From assembly GCA_001873165.1 (NCBI GenBank), contig MNYO01000036.1, positions 1 to 7,420 of the forward strand: a stretch of 7,420 nt of DNA. The letters are read 5' to 3'. Of this stretch, positions 1-6,089 are shown piece by piece. The notes beneath the pieces were generated by a model, which worked only from the letters and a program-made list of their open reading frames with translations, had not been told where the DNA came from and searched no databases. The stretch comes from Candidatus Gracilibacteria bacterium CG2_30_37_12. Lineage in GTDB: Bacteria; Patescibacteriota; Gracilibacteria; BD1-5; UBA2023. The position numbers were made by a program, and so were the translations under genes. The number at the start of each line of letters is the position of its first letter. Position 1 is the first letter of the stretch.

Positions 1-61
1 TGTTTTTGACTAATTTACCCCCTTATCTGCCCTCTGGAAGCGGGGTGAAGTAGTCAAAACA
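1..61. repeat. Long imperfect inverted repeat / hairpin at the window edge
   Basis: Positions 1-21 pair with 42-61. TGTTTT pairs with AAAACA, and GACTA with TAGTC after a one-base bulge at T7. After an A.G mismatch, TTTACCCC pairs with GGGGTGAA, including one T.G wobble. The loop is 22-41 and contains CCTCTGG. This is about 20 base pairs with one bulge and one mismatch, too much to be chance in AT-rich DNA. It may extend beyond the left edge. No U-tract follows the arm on either strand, so it is not an obvious terminator. It could be the end of a structured RNA, an attenuator, or one end of a small mobile repeat. I cannot name it. Confidence 0.55.
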
Positions 62-100
62 GCCACACACTTTTTGCCATTATGCCTAAAATCTGAAGAA

Positions 101-162
101 TTTATTTTATAGAAAATAAATAAAAGAAAACACCACGAATATTCGTGGTGTTTTCTTTTATT
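101..162. terminator. Strong bidirectional intrinsic terminator (perfect palindrome)
   Basis: Positions 119-140 and 141-162 are perfect reverse complements, 22 bp per arm, with CACCACGAAT/ATTCGTGGTG at the core flanked by A-rich and T-rich arms. On the minus strand the hairpin starts right at the TAG stop (165..163) of the methyltransferase gene and ends in TTTTCTTTTATTTATTTT, a good U-rich tail. The symmetry lets it stop transcription from either side. A second small hairpin, TTTATTTT (101-108) with AAAATAAA (113-120), overlaps it by two bases and could compete with its outer arm. Confidence 0.9.
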
Positions 163-1386
163 CTATAATTTCAATCCCAATTGCTCTTTTGGAAGAAGCT
201 GCAGTTTATATATCTCTCGCCCAACGGTCTGACCAGGACGACGATAGAGAAGACTTCCGTGAGGAGTTGTTCGGAATGGGATATTCTCTCCGAGAAGTTC
301 TTTTCGTTTAAATCCATATCGGTCAATAATGGCAATAATATCATCAAAAAAGATATCTTTTCCACGATTATCCCAGAATGGAAAACAGAGAATAATCGTT
401 CCCCGAAAACCAATGGTTCGAAGTTCTCGAAACATACCGTCATATATACGAGCAAGTTTTCGACATTGTTCAGTAATCTTATCAGGAGTCACCGTCTTGG
501 TACCGAGAACATCTCACAAATATCCTTCTGACACAATAGAGGTTGTTTTCATATTCATGTGCTCAGGAATAGTTGCCGCTATTTTTGCAGCATCTGCTTC
601 AAAAATAAGTCCATCGAGATCGATATCATTCTTCTGAGCAAATTCCCCCATACTCTTATTGGCTGCAGTCACCATAGCTGAAGAAAGATCACTTCCATAT
701 ACGGTATCGTAACCCATATGAGCCGCTTCTATGAGAACTGTTCCAAGTCAGCAGAAAGGGTCATAAATCGCAGTTTGATTCTCTGACCTAATTCCTGCAA
801 GATTAATCATCGTTTGAGCCAATTTCGGTGGCAACATTCCCACTCCCATATCTCGAGTTTTGTCCATATCTCGAGCCGCATAGGCATCCACATCCTGGTA
901 TGCAATCGTGGTTCCCATATAGGAAATCTTTCCTACTTTTACATAGTTTAATTCTGTATGAGATTCTGCAAGATGCTCTTGTTTATAGACTGCTGAATTG
1001 ATATTTTTTGGTTCTTTGTTCACGAGACGAAAAGATTTATCTTCACAAGGTTTGAGGAATTTCTTGATACGAAGTCCTGTGGCAAAGTTATCAAACTTCT
1101 CTCCATATCCCGCAACAGCAAATGGAACTTTATTGGTACGATCCACCTGAGAAAGATACTCTTTGGCAGCAGTCATAAAATCTGGCACATCTTTCACTTC
1201 ATCGAGAATTTTTATGATTTTGATAATACCACCCATATGAGCAAATCGTGCGCAAACTTCCATTTCAGAAACGTTCGTTATAAGAGCTATTTGCTCATTG
1301 GCGAATTCAAAAACCGCACCAGGAAAGAGACTGTATATTTCTGCGAGTGAAAGTCGAAATTCTCGACCGAGGATAAATACAAACAT
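163..1386 (-). CDS. Trm11-like SAM-dependent RNA methyltransferase (two in-frame UGA = Gly)
   Basis: Predicted protein of 407 residues, ATG at 1386..1384, TAG at 165..163. Two UGA codons lie in frame, at 750..748 (codon 213) and 516..514 (codon 291). Reading both as Gly gives one continuous methyltransferase. The first restores the SAM-binding motif DPFCGLGTVL (residues 209-218), whose first Gly is UGA. The second gives IVSEGYLG (284-291), which sits where related N-methylases carry the (D/N)PPY or TEPYLG catalytic motif. The N-terminal part (about 1-170) resembles the RNA-binding/THUMP-like half of Trm11/TrmG10 enzymes. VGMLPPKLAQTMINLAG (about 185-201) is the usual lead-in to motif I. By family it should methylate a guanine in tRNA or another RNA using SAM. 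The exact target is inferred, not seen. No Shine-Dalgarno site precedes the start. The gene is a single unit, divergent from the RNA gene at 1435. Confidence 0.88.
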
Positions 1387-1400
1387 TTTAAAAAAATTAA

Positions 1401-1428
1401 TTGACTAAAAAATAATTTGGACTATAAA
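1401..1428 (+). promoter_or_regulatory. Sigma-70-type promoter of the structured RNA
   Basis: TTGACT (1401-1406) and TATAAA (1423-1428) are spaced 16 nt, each matching 5/6 of the consensus. Transcription would begin about 1435, inside the palindrome GAAGTACTTC (1430-1439) and just before the six-C block (1439-1444) that opens the predicted fold. No protein gene lies downstream on this strand before the terminator, so the promoter appears dedicated to the RNA. Confidence 0.65.
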
Positions 1429-1449
1429 AGAAGTACTTCCCCCCGTAAA
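1421..1449 (-). promoter_or_regulatory. Possible promoter for the methyltransferase gene
   Basis: On the minus strand TTTACG (1449..1444) and TATAGT (1426..1421) are spaced 17 nt, matching the -35 and -10 consensus at 4/6 and 5/6 positions. The start would be near 1414, leaving a leader of about 28 nt before the ATG at 1386. The -10 overlaps that of the oppositely directed RNA promoter, so the two could exclude each other. Confidence 0.35.
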
Positions 1450-1716
1450 GCCCTAAGAAGGAGGTTCAAAAACAAAATGAACAATATCACTCAGTTTCAA
1501 AACAGAACTGATGGTCTTCCTGGCGATGAAAGCCAAGAAGGTGTCCTTAGAAATGGGGATAACGACTAATAGGAGGTGATTCTGTACCTATCTCGATTCA
1601 CAGGGTGAGATTTACTCCCGCCCATGTCTGGCTAATCCCAGTGCAAAGAATTATATATGGTAAGAGGGCATCTTACAAATAAAGGGAAAAGGGCGTCATG
1701 CACGCCCTTTTTATTT
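1435..1716 (+). ncRNA. Freestanding structured non-coding RNA, about 280 nt (possibly raiA-type)
   Basis: The region has its own promoter and ends in an intrinsic terminator. Between them is a compact predicted fold. CCCC (1441-1444) with GGGG (1555-1558), and CTAAG (1453-1457) with CTTAG (1546-1550), form nested long-range helices closing a junction of three hairpins. These are GTTCA/TGAAC (1464-1468/1478-1482), TCAGTT/AACTGA (1491-1496/1506-1511) and CTTCcTGGC/GCCAaGAAG (1516-1524/1532-1540). Further 3' are ATAGG/CCTAT (1569-1573/1587-1591), GG(T)GAG/CTCCC (1604-1609/1615-1619), CTGG/CCAG (1628-1631/1638-1641) and GTAAGA/TCTTAC (1660-1665/1671-1676). Its richness in G and C runs contrasts with the surrounding AT-rich spacer. 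It does not look like tmRNA, RNase P RNA, SRP RNA or a riboswitch I can recognise. The overall character reminds me of the raiA-motif RNA; that assignment is a guess. It is not placed upstream of a co-directional gene, so a stand-alone RNA is more likely than a cis-regulator. Confidence 0.72.
1687..1716. terminator. Bidirectional terminator shared by the ncRNA and pnp
   Basis: AAAAGGGCGT (1687-1696) and ACGCCCTTTT (1702-1711) form a perfect 10-bp stem around CATGC. On the plus strand it is followed by TTTTTATTTT, a good tail for the RNA gene. On the minus strand it lies nine bases past the pnp stop codon, with a weaker T-rich tail. The two transcripts converge here. Confidence 0.88.
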
Positions 1717-1720
1717 TGCC

Positions 1721-3838
1721 TTATTCTGTAATAATTCTCTCCAATCCGATTCGTCCTTTTTCTTTATCGACAGTGAGAACTTTTACTGTTACCATATCTC
1801 CCATTTTCACAAAGTGTTCGATATTTTCTACTCGTTCTTTGGCAATTTTTGAGATATGAACCATTCCTGATTTCCCTGATCCAAGGTCGATAATAACTCC
1901 GACTCCTTCCAATATTTTCAAAGCTTTTCCTGTATACATTTCTCCTGGTTCAATATCTTTCAAAAGTGCGGTAATAAATGCGATTGCTGCTTTTCCTGTC
2001 TCTTGATTCTTAGCTGTCACCGAAACCATTCCTTCATCGGTAATATCTACTTCTACGGAGAAATCTTTGGTAATCTTTTGAATCATCTCTCCACCCTTTC
2101 CGATAACTTCACGGATACGATCTGTTGGTATGGTAATAGAGAGGATAAATGGTGCATAGGGAGAAAGATTTGGACGAGGTGCCGTAAGTTCCTTGGACAT
2201 CTCTATACGGATATGCTCAAGAGAGATTTTCGCTTGTGCAAATACTTTTCCGACCACTTCCATAGAAAGCCCAGCGATTTTACAATCCATCTGAAGAGCA
2301 GTGATTCCTTTGTCGGTTCGTGTTACTTTAAAATCGAGATCCCCAAGGAAATCTTCTTGTGCCTGAATATCAGAAAGTACGATGTATTTTCCTGTTACAT
2401 CGTCATAAATCATCCCCATCGCCACTCCAGAAACAAGTGCAGTAATAGGAACTCCCGCATCCATCATCGCCATAGTAGATCCACAAACGGACGCCATAGA
2501 AGACGACCCATTACAAGTGGTAATTTCAGAAACCATTCGGATAAAGTATGGGAATTTCTCGAGTGATGGAAGTACGGGTTCAAGTGCTTTTTCAGCAAGT
2601 CGTCCATGTCCTACTTCTCGTCGTCCTACTCCACGAAGTGGTCGAACTTCCCCAACGGAAAACGGAGGAAAGTTATAATGATGAATGTATCGTTTCGTAT
2701 TTTCCTCGAACATATCATCGATAATCTGAATATCTCCAGGACCACCAAGAGTTGCAATAGTAAGCGCTTGGGTGATACCTCTCTGAAAAAGTGCCGATCC
2801 ATGAACTCGTGGAAGAATCCCAAAAGTTCCACGAATAGGACGAACTTCGTCAGCCTTTCGACCATCGAGACGCAATCCCTTCTCGAGGATATTTTTTCTC
2901 ATATGTTTTTTCACAACTGCATATACCGCTTCCTTAATATCTTTATCTGCATATACTTCACTTTCATCCGTCGGAGCAAGAGCAAGTTGTATTTCTTCTT
3001 CGAGAGACACGAGTGCATGGTGAAAATCTGTCTTCCCAAGATGGTACAGTTTTATAATTCGTTCATCCGTAATAAGTGCATCAACTTTGTCTTTGAGTTC
3101 TGACTTATCTTCTACAGCAAATAACTTTTTCTCAGAAATAGGATGAGTTACATGATAGAATGCAATAAAATCTCGTTGTGCGGCAACAAGATCACGAACA
3201 AGTCCGTGTGCAAATTCAAAAGCTCGAATCATTATCGACTCATTTACTTCCTTTCCCTGTGATTCTACCATGGTAATGGCATCATCCGTTCCCGCAACTG
3301 TGAGGTCAAGAAGTGCTTCTCCAAGCTCTGTAATAGTTGGATCAAATTTGAATGTCGTACCATCTGCGAGAAGAGCGATACGAATTCCAGCAACTGGTCC
3401 TTCAAACTCGGTGATTCCAGCGAGTTGAATAGCAAGAGATGCTCCGGTGATTCCATAAAATCCATAGTCTGAATCTCCAGAGGAAGACATAATCGTGGAG
3501 ATAATCTGAATATCGTTAATAGTTCCTTTTGGAAACATGGGACGAATCGGACGATCAATCATTCGGCTATTCAAAATGGCTGCTTCAGAAGGACGTCCTT
3601 CGCGTTTCATAAAACGATTTCCTCCAATCTTTCCTGTGGCATAATATTTTTCTTGAAATTCTACAGAGAGCGGGAAAAAACTTGCACTCATATTCACTTC
3701 TTCCTTGATCCCAACCGTGGTCAGAAGATAATTTCCTGCTTCATTACGAATCACGACAGCACCATCTGCAAGAAGTGCCAGTCGTCCGCTTTCAAAAGTA
3801 ATCTTCTTTCCACCAATTTCATAAGTTTTTGTTACCAT
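1721..3838 (-). CDS. pnp: Polynucleotide phosphorylase (PNPase)
   Basis: Predicted 705 residues, a normal PNPase length. The enzyme degrades RNA 3' to 5' with phosphate, releasing nucleoside diphosphates, as a trimer in the cytoplasm. Domain order is complete: first RNase PH domain (about 5-200, with FMKREGRPSE and RMIDRPIRPMFP), helical linker (about 225-315), second RNase PH domain (about 322-530), KH domain with the GKGG loop at 580-583, and S1 domain (about 632-703). Catalytic-half signatures are GVGRREVGHGRL (403-414), SEITTCNGSSSMASVCGS (437-454), and EDFLGDLDFK with acidic residues at 496, 500 and 502. I chose ATG 3838 because it fits the family N-terminus. ATG 3880 and GTG 3913 are in frame upstream but add a tail the family lacks. 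All of its roughly 63 glycines use GGN and none uses UGA. CGA encodes both arginines of GRRE. Single gene; stop TAA at 1723..1721. Confidence 0.97.
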   Translation of the reverse strand: MVTKTYEIGGKKITFESGRLALLADGAVVIRNEAGNYLLTTVGIKEEVNMSASFFPLSVEFQEKYYATGKIGGNRFMKREGRPSEAAILNSRMIDRPIRPMFPKGTINDIQIISTIMSSSGDSDYGFYGITGASLAIQLAGITEFEGPVAGIRIALLADGTTFKFDPTITELGEALLDLTVAGTDDAITMVESQGKEVNESIMIRAFEFAHGLVRDLVAAQRDFIAFYHVTHPISEKKLFAVEDKSELKDKVDALITDERIIKLYHLGKTDFHHALVSLEEEIQLALAPTDESEVYADKDIKEAVYAVVKKHMRKNILEKGLRLDGRKADEVRPIRGTFGILPRVHGSALFQRGITQALTIATLGGPGDIQIIDDMFEENTKRYIHHYNFPPFSVGEVRPLRGVGRREVGHGRLAEKALEPVLPSLEKFPYFIRMVSEITTCNGSSSMASVCGSTMAMMDAGVPITALVSGVAMGMIYDDVTGKYIVLSDIQAQEDFLGDLDFKVTRTDKGITALQMDCKIAGLSMEVVGKVFAQAKISLEHIRIEMSKELTAPRPNLSPYAPFILSITIPTDRIREVIGKGGEMIQKITKDFSVEVDITDEGMVSVTAKNQETGKAAIAFITALLKDIEPGEMYTGKALKILEGVGVIIDLGSGKSGMVHISKIAKERVENIEHFVKMGDMVTVKVLTVDKEKGRIGLERIITE

Positions 3839-4009
3839 TGCCTTAGTGAGGGCATTTTGATCAGAAAGTCCTGATATCATAAGAGAAAAAATAGAAAATA
3901 AAATATTTCCCACTGTACGATGGAAAGAGCGTAGAGATACGAACGAGAAAAATATTCTCGACCAAATCTCACATCCCTTATTCCAACCGATACAGAGAAA
4001 TCGGTAGGA
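3839..4009 (-). promoter_or_regulatory. pnp leader with two hairpins
   Basis: If transcription starts near 4002, pnp has a leader of about 165 nt. Near its 5' end is ACCGAT (3986-3991) with ATCGGT (4000-4005), extended across an A.A mismatch by TCC/GGA (3982-3984/4007-4009). Farther down is CGAGAA (3944-3949) with TTCTCG (3955-3960). In E. coli, pnp controls itself through a leader hairpin cut by RNase III. These hairpins could serve a similar role, but that is inference. The start choice (3838, 3880 or 3913) changes the leader length. Confidence 0.4.
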
Positions 4010-4036
4010 TTATATGAAAAAAAGAGAAAAAAGGAA
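4009..4036 (-). promoter_or_regulatory. Probable pnp promoter (perfect -10, weak -35)
   Basis: On the minus strand TATAAT (4014..4009) is a perfect -10. The -35 region, TTCCTT at 4036..4031 with a 16-nt spacer, is poor and lies in a pyrimidine-rich stretch. The predicted start is about 4002, so part of the 5' hairpin arm would be at the very start of the transcript. Confidence 0.5.
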
Positions 4037-4051
4037 ATAAAAGAAATTTTT

Positions 4052-4185
4052 AAAAAACCCTACCAATTAAGATAGGGTTTTCACTTAATAAGAAATATTA
4101 AGCGTAGAGAATAGGGTAATTCCCTATTTAAATACTAAGAGTGTGACTCCCAAAAATGTTAATTTCCGTAAGACATAAGCATAAT
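4052..4185 (-). ncRNA. Candidate small RNA, about 135 nt, unknown family
   Basis: A minus-strand promoter (4221..4192) points into a run of four perfect hairpins. In transcript order they are GAGT/ACTC (4149..4139, 3-nt loop), AATAGGG/CCCTATT (4128..4110), CTTAATA/TATTAAG (4102..4084) and AAAACCCTA/TAGGGTTTT (4081..4054). The last is followed on this strand by six U, so it looks like an intrinsic terminator. No useful reading frame is present: the ATG near 4172 closes after a few codons. Alternatively the hairpins form a long attenuator-like leader read into pnp, whose own promoter lies just downstream. I know no family for it. Confidence 0.5.
4054..4081 (-). terminator. Terminator hairpin of the candidate small RNA
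   Basis: AAAACCCTA (4054-4062) and TAGGGTTTT (4073-4081) form a perfect 9-bp stem with a 10-nt loop. The minus strand continues TTTTTT into an AT-rich stretch, while the plus strand continues TCACTT, so it favours minus-strand termination. Confidence 0.65.
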
Positions 4186-4191
4186 AATTAA

Positions 4192-4221
4192 AAAATATTT
4201 GTTTTTGTTTTTGGTTGTCAA
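4192..4221 (-). promoter_or_regulatory. Promoter of the candidate small RNA
   Basis: On the minus strand TTGACA (4221..4216) is a perfect -35. TATTTT (4197..4192), 18 nt on, matches the -10 consensus at 4/6. The predicted start is near 4185. Confidence 0.45.
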
Positions 4222-4408
4222 ACCTCAAACTAAATTTAGTGTAAACTATATTTTTATTATGTCAATTTTTTGATTCAAATAAATGAATTTTTATCATAAA
4301 AATCATTATTTCATAATAAACCTGCCTACTATTAGACTTTTTTATCACATATTGATTTTTAATCATTTCTCTATACAATACATTTATTATTTTGTATCTA
4401 TTTTTTCT
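4222..4408 (+). other. AT-rich leader region upstream of htpX
   Basis: This spacer must hold the promoter of the htpX operon. It contains a perfect 12-bp palindrome, ACTAAATTTAGT (4229-4240), possibly an operator, and several -10-like hexamers: TAAACT (4242), TATATT (4247) and TATTAT (4255). None has a convincing -35 at the right distance. The htpX reading frame stays open back to ATG 4283, but those 42 extra codons encode an F/Y/I/N-rich string typical of translated AT-rich spacer. I see no other gene. Confidence 0.4.
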
Positions 4409-5323
4409 ATGATTTTCTTTAAGAGAATGTTTCTATTTCTTGCAACCAACATCGCAATTATCCTCGTGATTACTGCGATTATATTCATCCTCGAACACTA
4501 TTTTGGTATTCGTATCACTTCGAATACAGCAAATGGATATGGAAGTCTCTTTATTTTCTCACTTCTCTTTGGTTTCGCTGGATCTTTTTTGAGTCTTGCC
4601 CTTTCTCGATGGATGGCAAAAAGAATGTATGATATAAAACTACTTTCTGAGAGTCGACTGATGGATTATGATTCTAAAACACAAACTCTCTATGCAACTA
4701 TTGCTCAGATTGCAAAACAAAACGATATTACTATGCCAGAAGTAGGAGTATACGAGAGTGAGGATCCAAATGCTTTTGCCACAGGACCATCGAAGAATAA
4801 ATCACTCGTTGCTGTTTCCACTGGACTACTGAGTAGCATGACGACCCCTGAAATCGAGGGAGTTATCGCCCATGAGATGAGTCATATTTTGAATGGCGAT
4901 ATGGTTACTATGACCCTTCTCCAAGGAGTTCTCAATACTTTCGTTATCTTCTTTGCACGAATCATTGGCGAGTTTATCGATAAGACTATTTTAAAGAATG
5001 AAGAAGGACAAGGATGGGGATATTTCATAACCGTTATGATTCTCGAGATAATTCTCGGAATGCTCGCTTCTCTCGTACTTATGGCATTCTCACGACACCG
5101 AGAATATCATGCTGATGAAGGCAGTGCTCGTTTGGTTGGAAAAGATAAAATGATTCTTGCTCTCAAACGTTTAAAATATGTCGTTACCAATAAAGAAATC
5201 GAGGATGATGGAAAACTCACTGCCTTTAAAATCCATTCTGAAAAAGGATTTATGTCACTTTTTATGTCTCATCCCCCTCTTGATGATCGTATAAAAAATC
5301 TCGAAAATAATTACCAATTATAA
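4409..5323 (+). CDS. htpX: HtpX-type membrane zinc metalloprotease (M48B)
   Basis: Predicted 304 residues, close to E. coli HtpX (about 293). It is an integral membrane protease that degrades misfolded membrane proteins. Four hydrophobic segments are visible at about 7-28, 46-65, 166-186 and 205-227. The zinc site is complete: HEMSH at 155-159 (ligands His155 and His159, catalytic Glu156) and Glu232 in SRHREYHADEG. Other family signatures are NAFATG (121-126), SLVAVSTGLL (132-141), NGDMVTMTLLQGVLNTFVIF (162-181) and FMSHPPLDDRI near the C-terminus. I start at ATG 4409 because FFKRMFLFLATN matches the usual HtpX N-terminus; ATG 4427 or 4283 are alternatives. It has no Shine-Dalgarno site. All of its roughly 20 glycines use GGN. 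The CGA codons in SRHRE confirm CGA is Arg. First gene of a three-gene operon, followed after 3 nt by the next. Confidence 0.95.
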   Translation: MIFFKRMFLFLATNIAIILVITAIIFILEHYFGIRITSNTANGYGSLFIFSLLFGFAGSFLSLALSRWMAKRMYDIKLLSESRLMDYDSKTQTLYATIAQIAKQNDITMPEVGVYESEDPNAFATGPSKNKSLVAVSTGLLSSMTTPEIEGVIAHEMSHILNGDMVTMTLLQGVLNTFVIFFARIIGEFIDKTILKNEEGQGWGYFITVMILEIILGMLASLVLMAFSRHREYHADEGSARLVGKDKMILALKRLKYVVTNKEIEDDGKLTAFKIHSEKGFMSLFMSHPPLDDRIKNLENNYQL

Positions 5324-5326
5324 TTT

Positions 5327-6088
5327 ATGCTCGCACCTATTTTTCATACTTTCTCACTTGGGGAGAAACAATATATCATCCACAATGAGGAAGAACTAGC
5401 TCTTATTATAGAGCTCCTCAATTCTTCTCCTCATACTTTTACGCTCCATCGCCATATTATTATGAGTCTGGATGAGAAACTCATGGATATTATTATCACC
5501 TATAAAGGGCTTCTTCTTTGTATGAAACATATGGAGTATAAAAACAGATTTCTCCTTCTTATAAAGATTGGAGATGCTCTTTCTCGCGTCATCGAGAAGT
5601 CAGAACATCTGGGAAGTCTTTTAGCAAGTATTCCAGAAGAAGCAGACAAAATACGCATTGTTAAAAGCATACGATACAAATGACTCATTCAAATAATTCA
5701 TACGCCCGATGATTTGGGAAATATCCTTGAGTGGATATTTGGAAAAGGAGAAAAAGCTATCTTTGATATTCTCTGAAAAGATTTTCTCCTCTCTCTTTTT
5801 GATTATGGAACTGATATATATAAGGTCTTTCACTTTCTCTCCGATACAAATAAAGATATCCTCGCGGATCTCCTTACCCTTCCTGAAATTCGATCACGAA
5901 TATACATGGCAGAGGATTTTTTCTACGTCCTAAAGGCTCTGAGTAATGAAAAAGTTTCAGAACTTCTTCCACTTATGACTCCAGAAGAAATTCGAAAAAT
6001 TATCGGGAAAAATATGACACTTCATTATTTTCTGCCAAAAATTACCAAAGAAAAAGAACAGATGCTTTTACAATATATAAAAATATAA
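5327..6088 (+). CDS. Unrecognised all-helical, solenoid-like protein (two in-frame UGA = Gly)
   Basis: Predicted 253 residues, ATG 5327, TAA 6086-6088. UGA occurs in frame at 5681-5683 (codon 119) and 5774-5776 (codon 150). Reading them as Gly joins three open segments of uniform character. I do not recognise the family. There is no signal peptide, membrane segment, cysteine cluster or catalytic motif. The protein is rich in Leu, Ile, Glu, Lys and Asp, with Leu/Ile-rich amphipathic helices recurring loosely every 22-26 residues, for example ELALIIELL (23-31), DKIRIVKSI (107-115), DDLGNILEWI (128-137), KDILADLLTL (176-185) and DFFYVLKALS (197-206). This suggests an alpha-solenoid (HEAT-like) binding or scaffold protein. 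Spacing is 3 nt from htpX and 1 nt to the amidohydrolase, so it is certainly co-transcribed and perhaps translationally coupled. A role linking its neighbours is inference only. Confidence 0.82.
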
Positions 6089-6089
6089 T

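Noticed and set aside
163..1386. Reading the UGA-interrupted genes as pseudogenes or selenoproteins
   Set aside because: There is no frameshift or other decay, every interruption is UGA and never internal UAA or UAG, the sites match conserved glycines, and no Sec-insertion element is apparent.
1516..1540. Resemblance of TGGCGATGAAAGCC to the SAM-I riboswitch core
   Set aside because: The other SAM-I conserved blocks and the P1 helix are missing and no co-directional gene follows.
1477..1569. 30-codon reading frame after an AAGGAGG (1458-1464), which would be a small protein
   Set aside because: Its bases make up two hairpins and one side of the long-range helices of the predicted RNA; the SD-like site is 12 nt from the ATG and the other genes here do not use SD sites. 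The peptide resembles nothing I know.
2003..2566. 187-codon plus-strand open frame
   Set aside because: It is wholly antisense to the conserved core of pnp, has a biased His/Ser/Arg-rich composition and no recognisable motif.
4283..4408. Upstream 42-codon extension of htpX from ATG 4283
   Set aside because: HtpX proteins start just before the first membrane segment; the extension is low-complexity F/Y/I/N sequence from AT-rich spacer.
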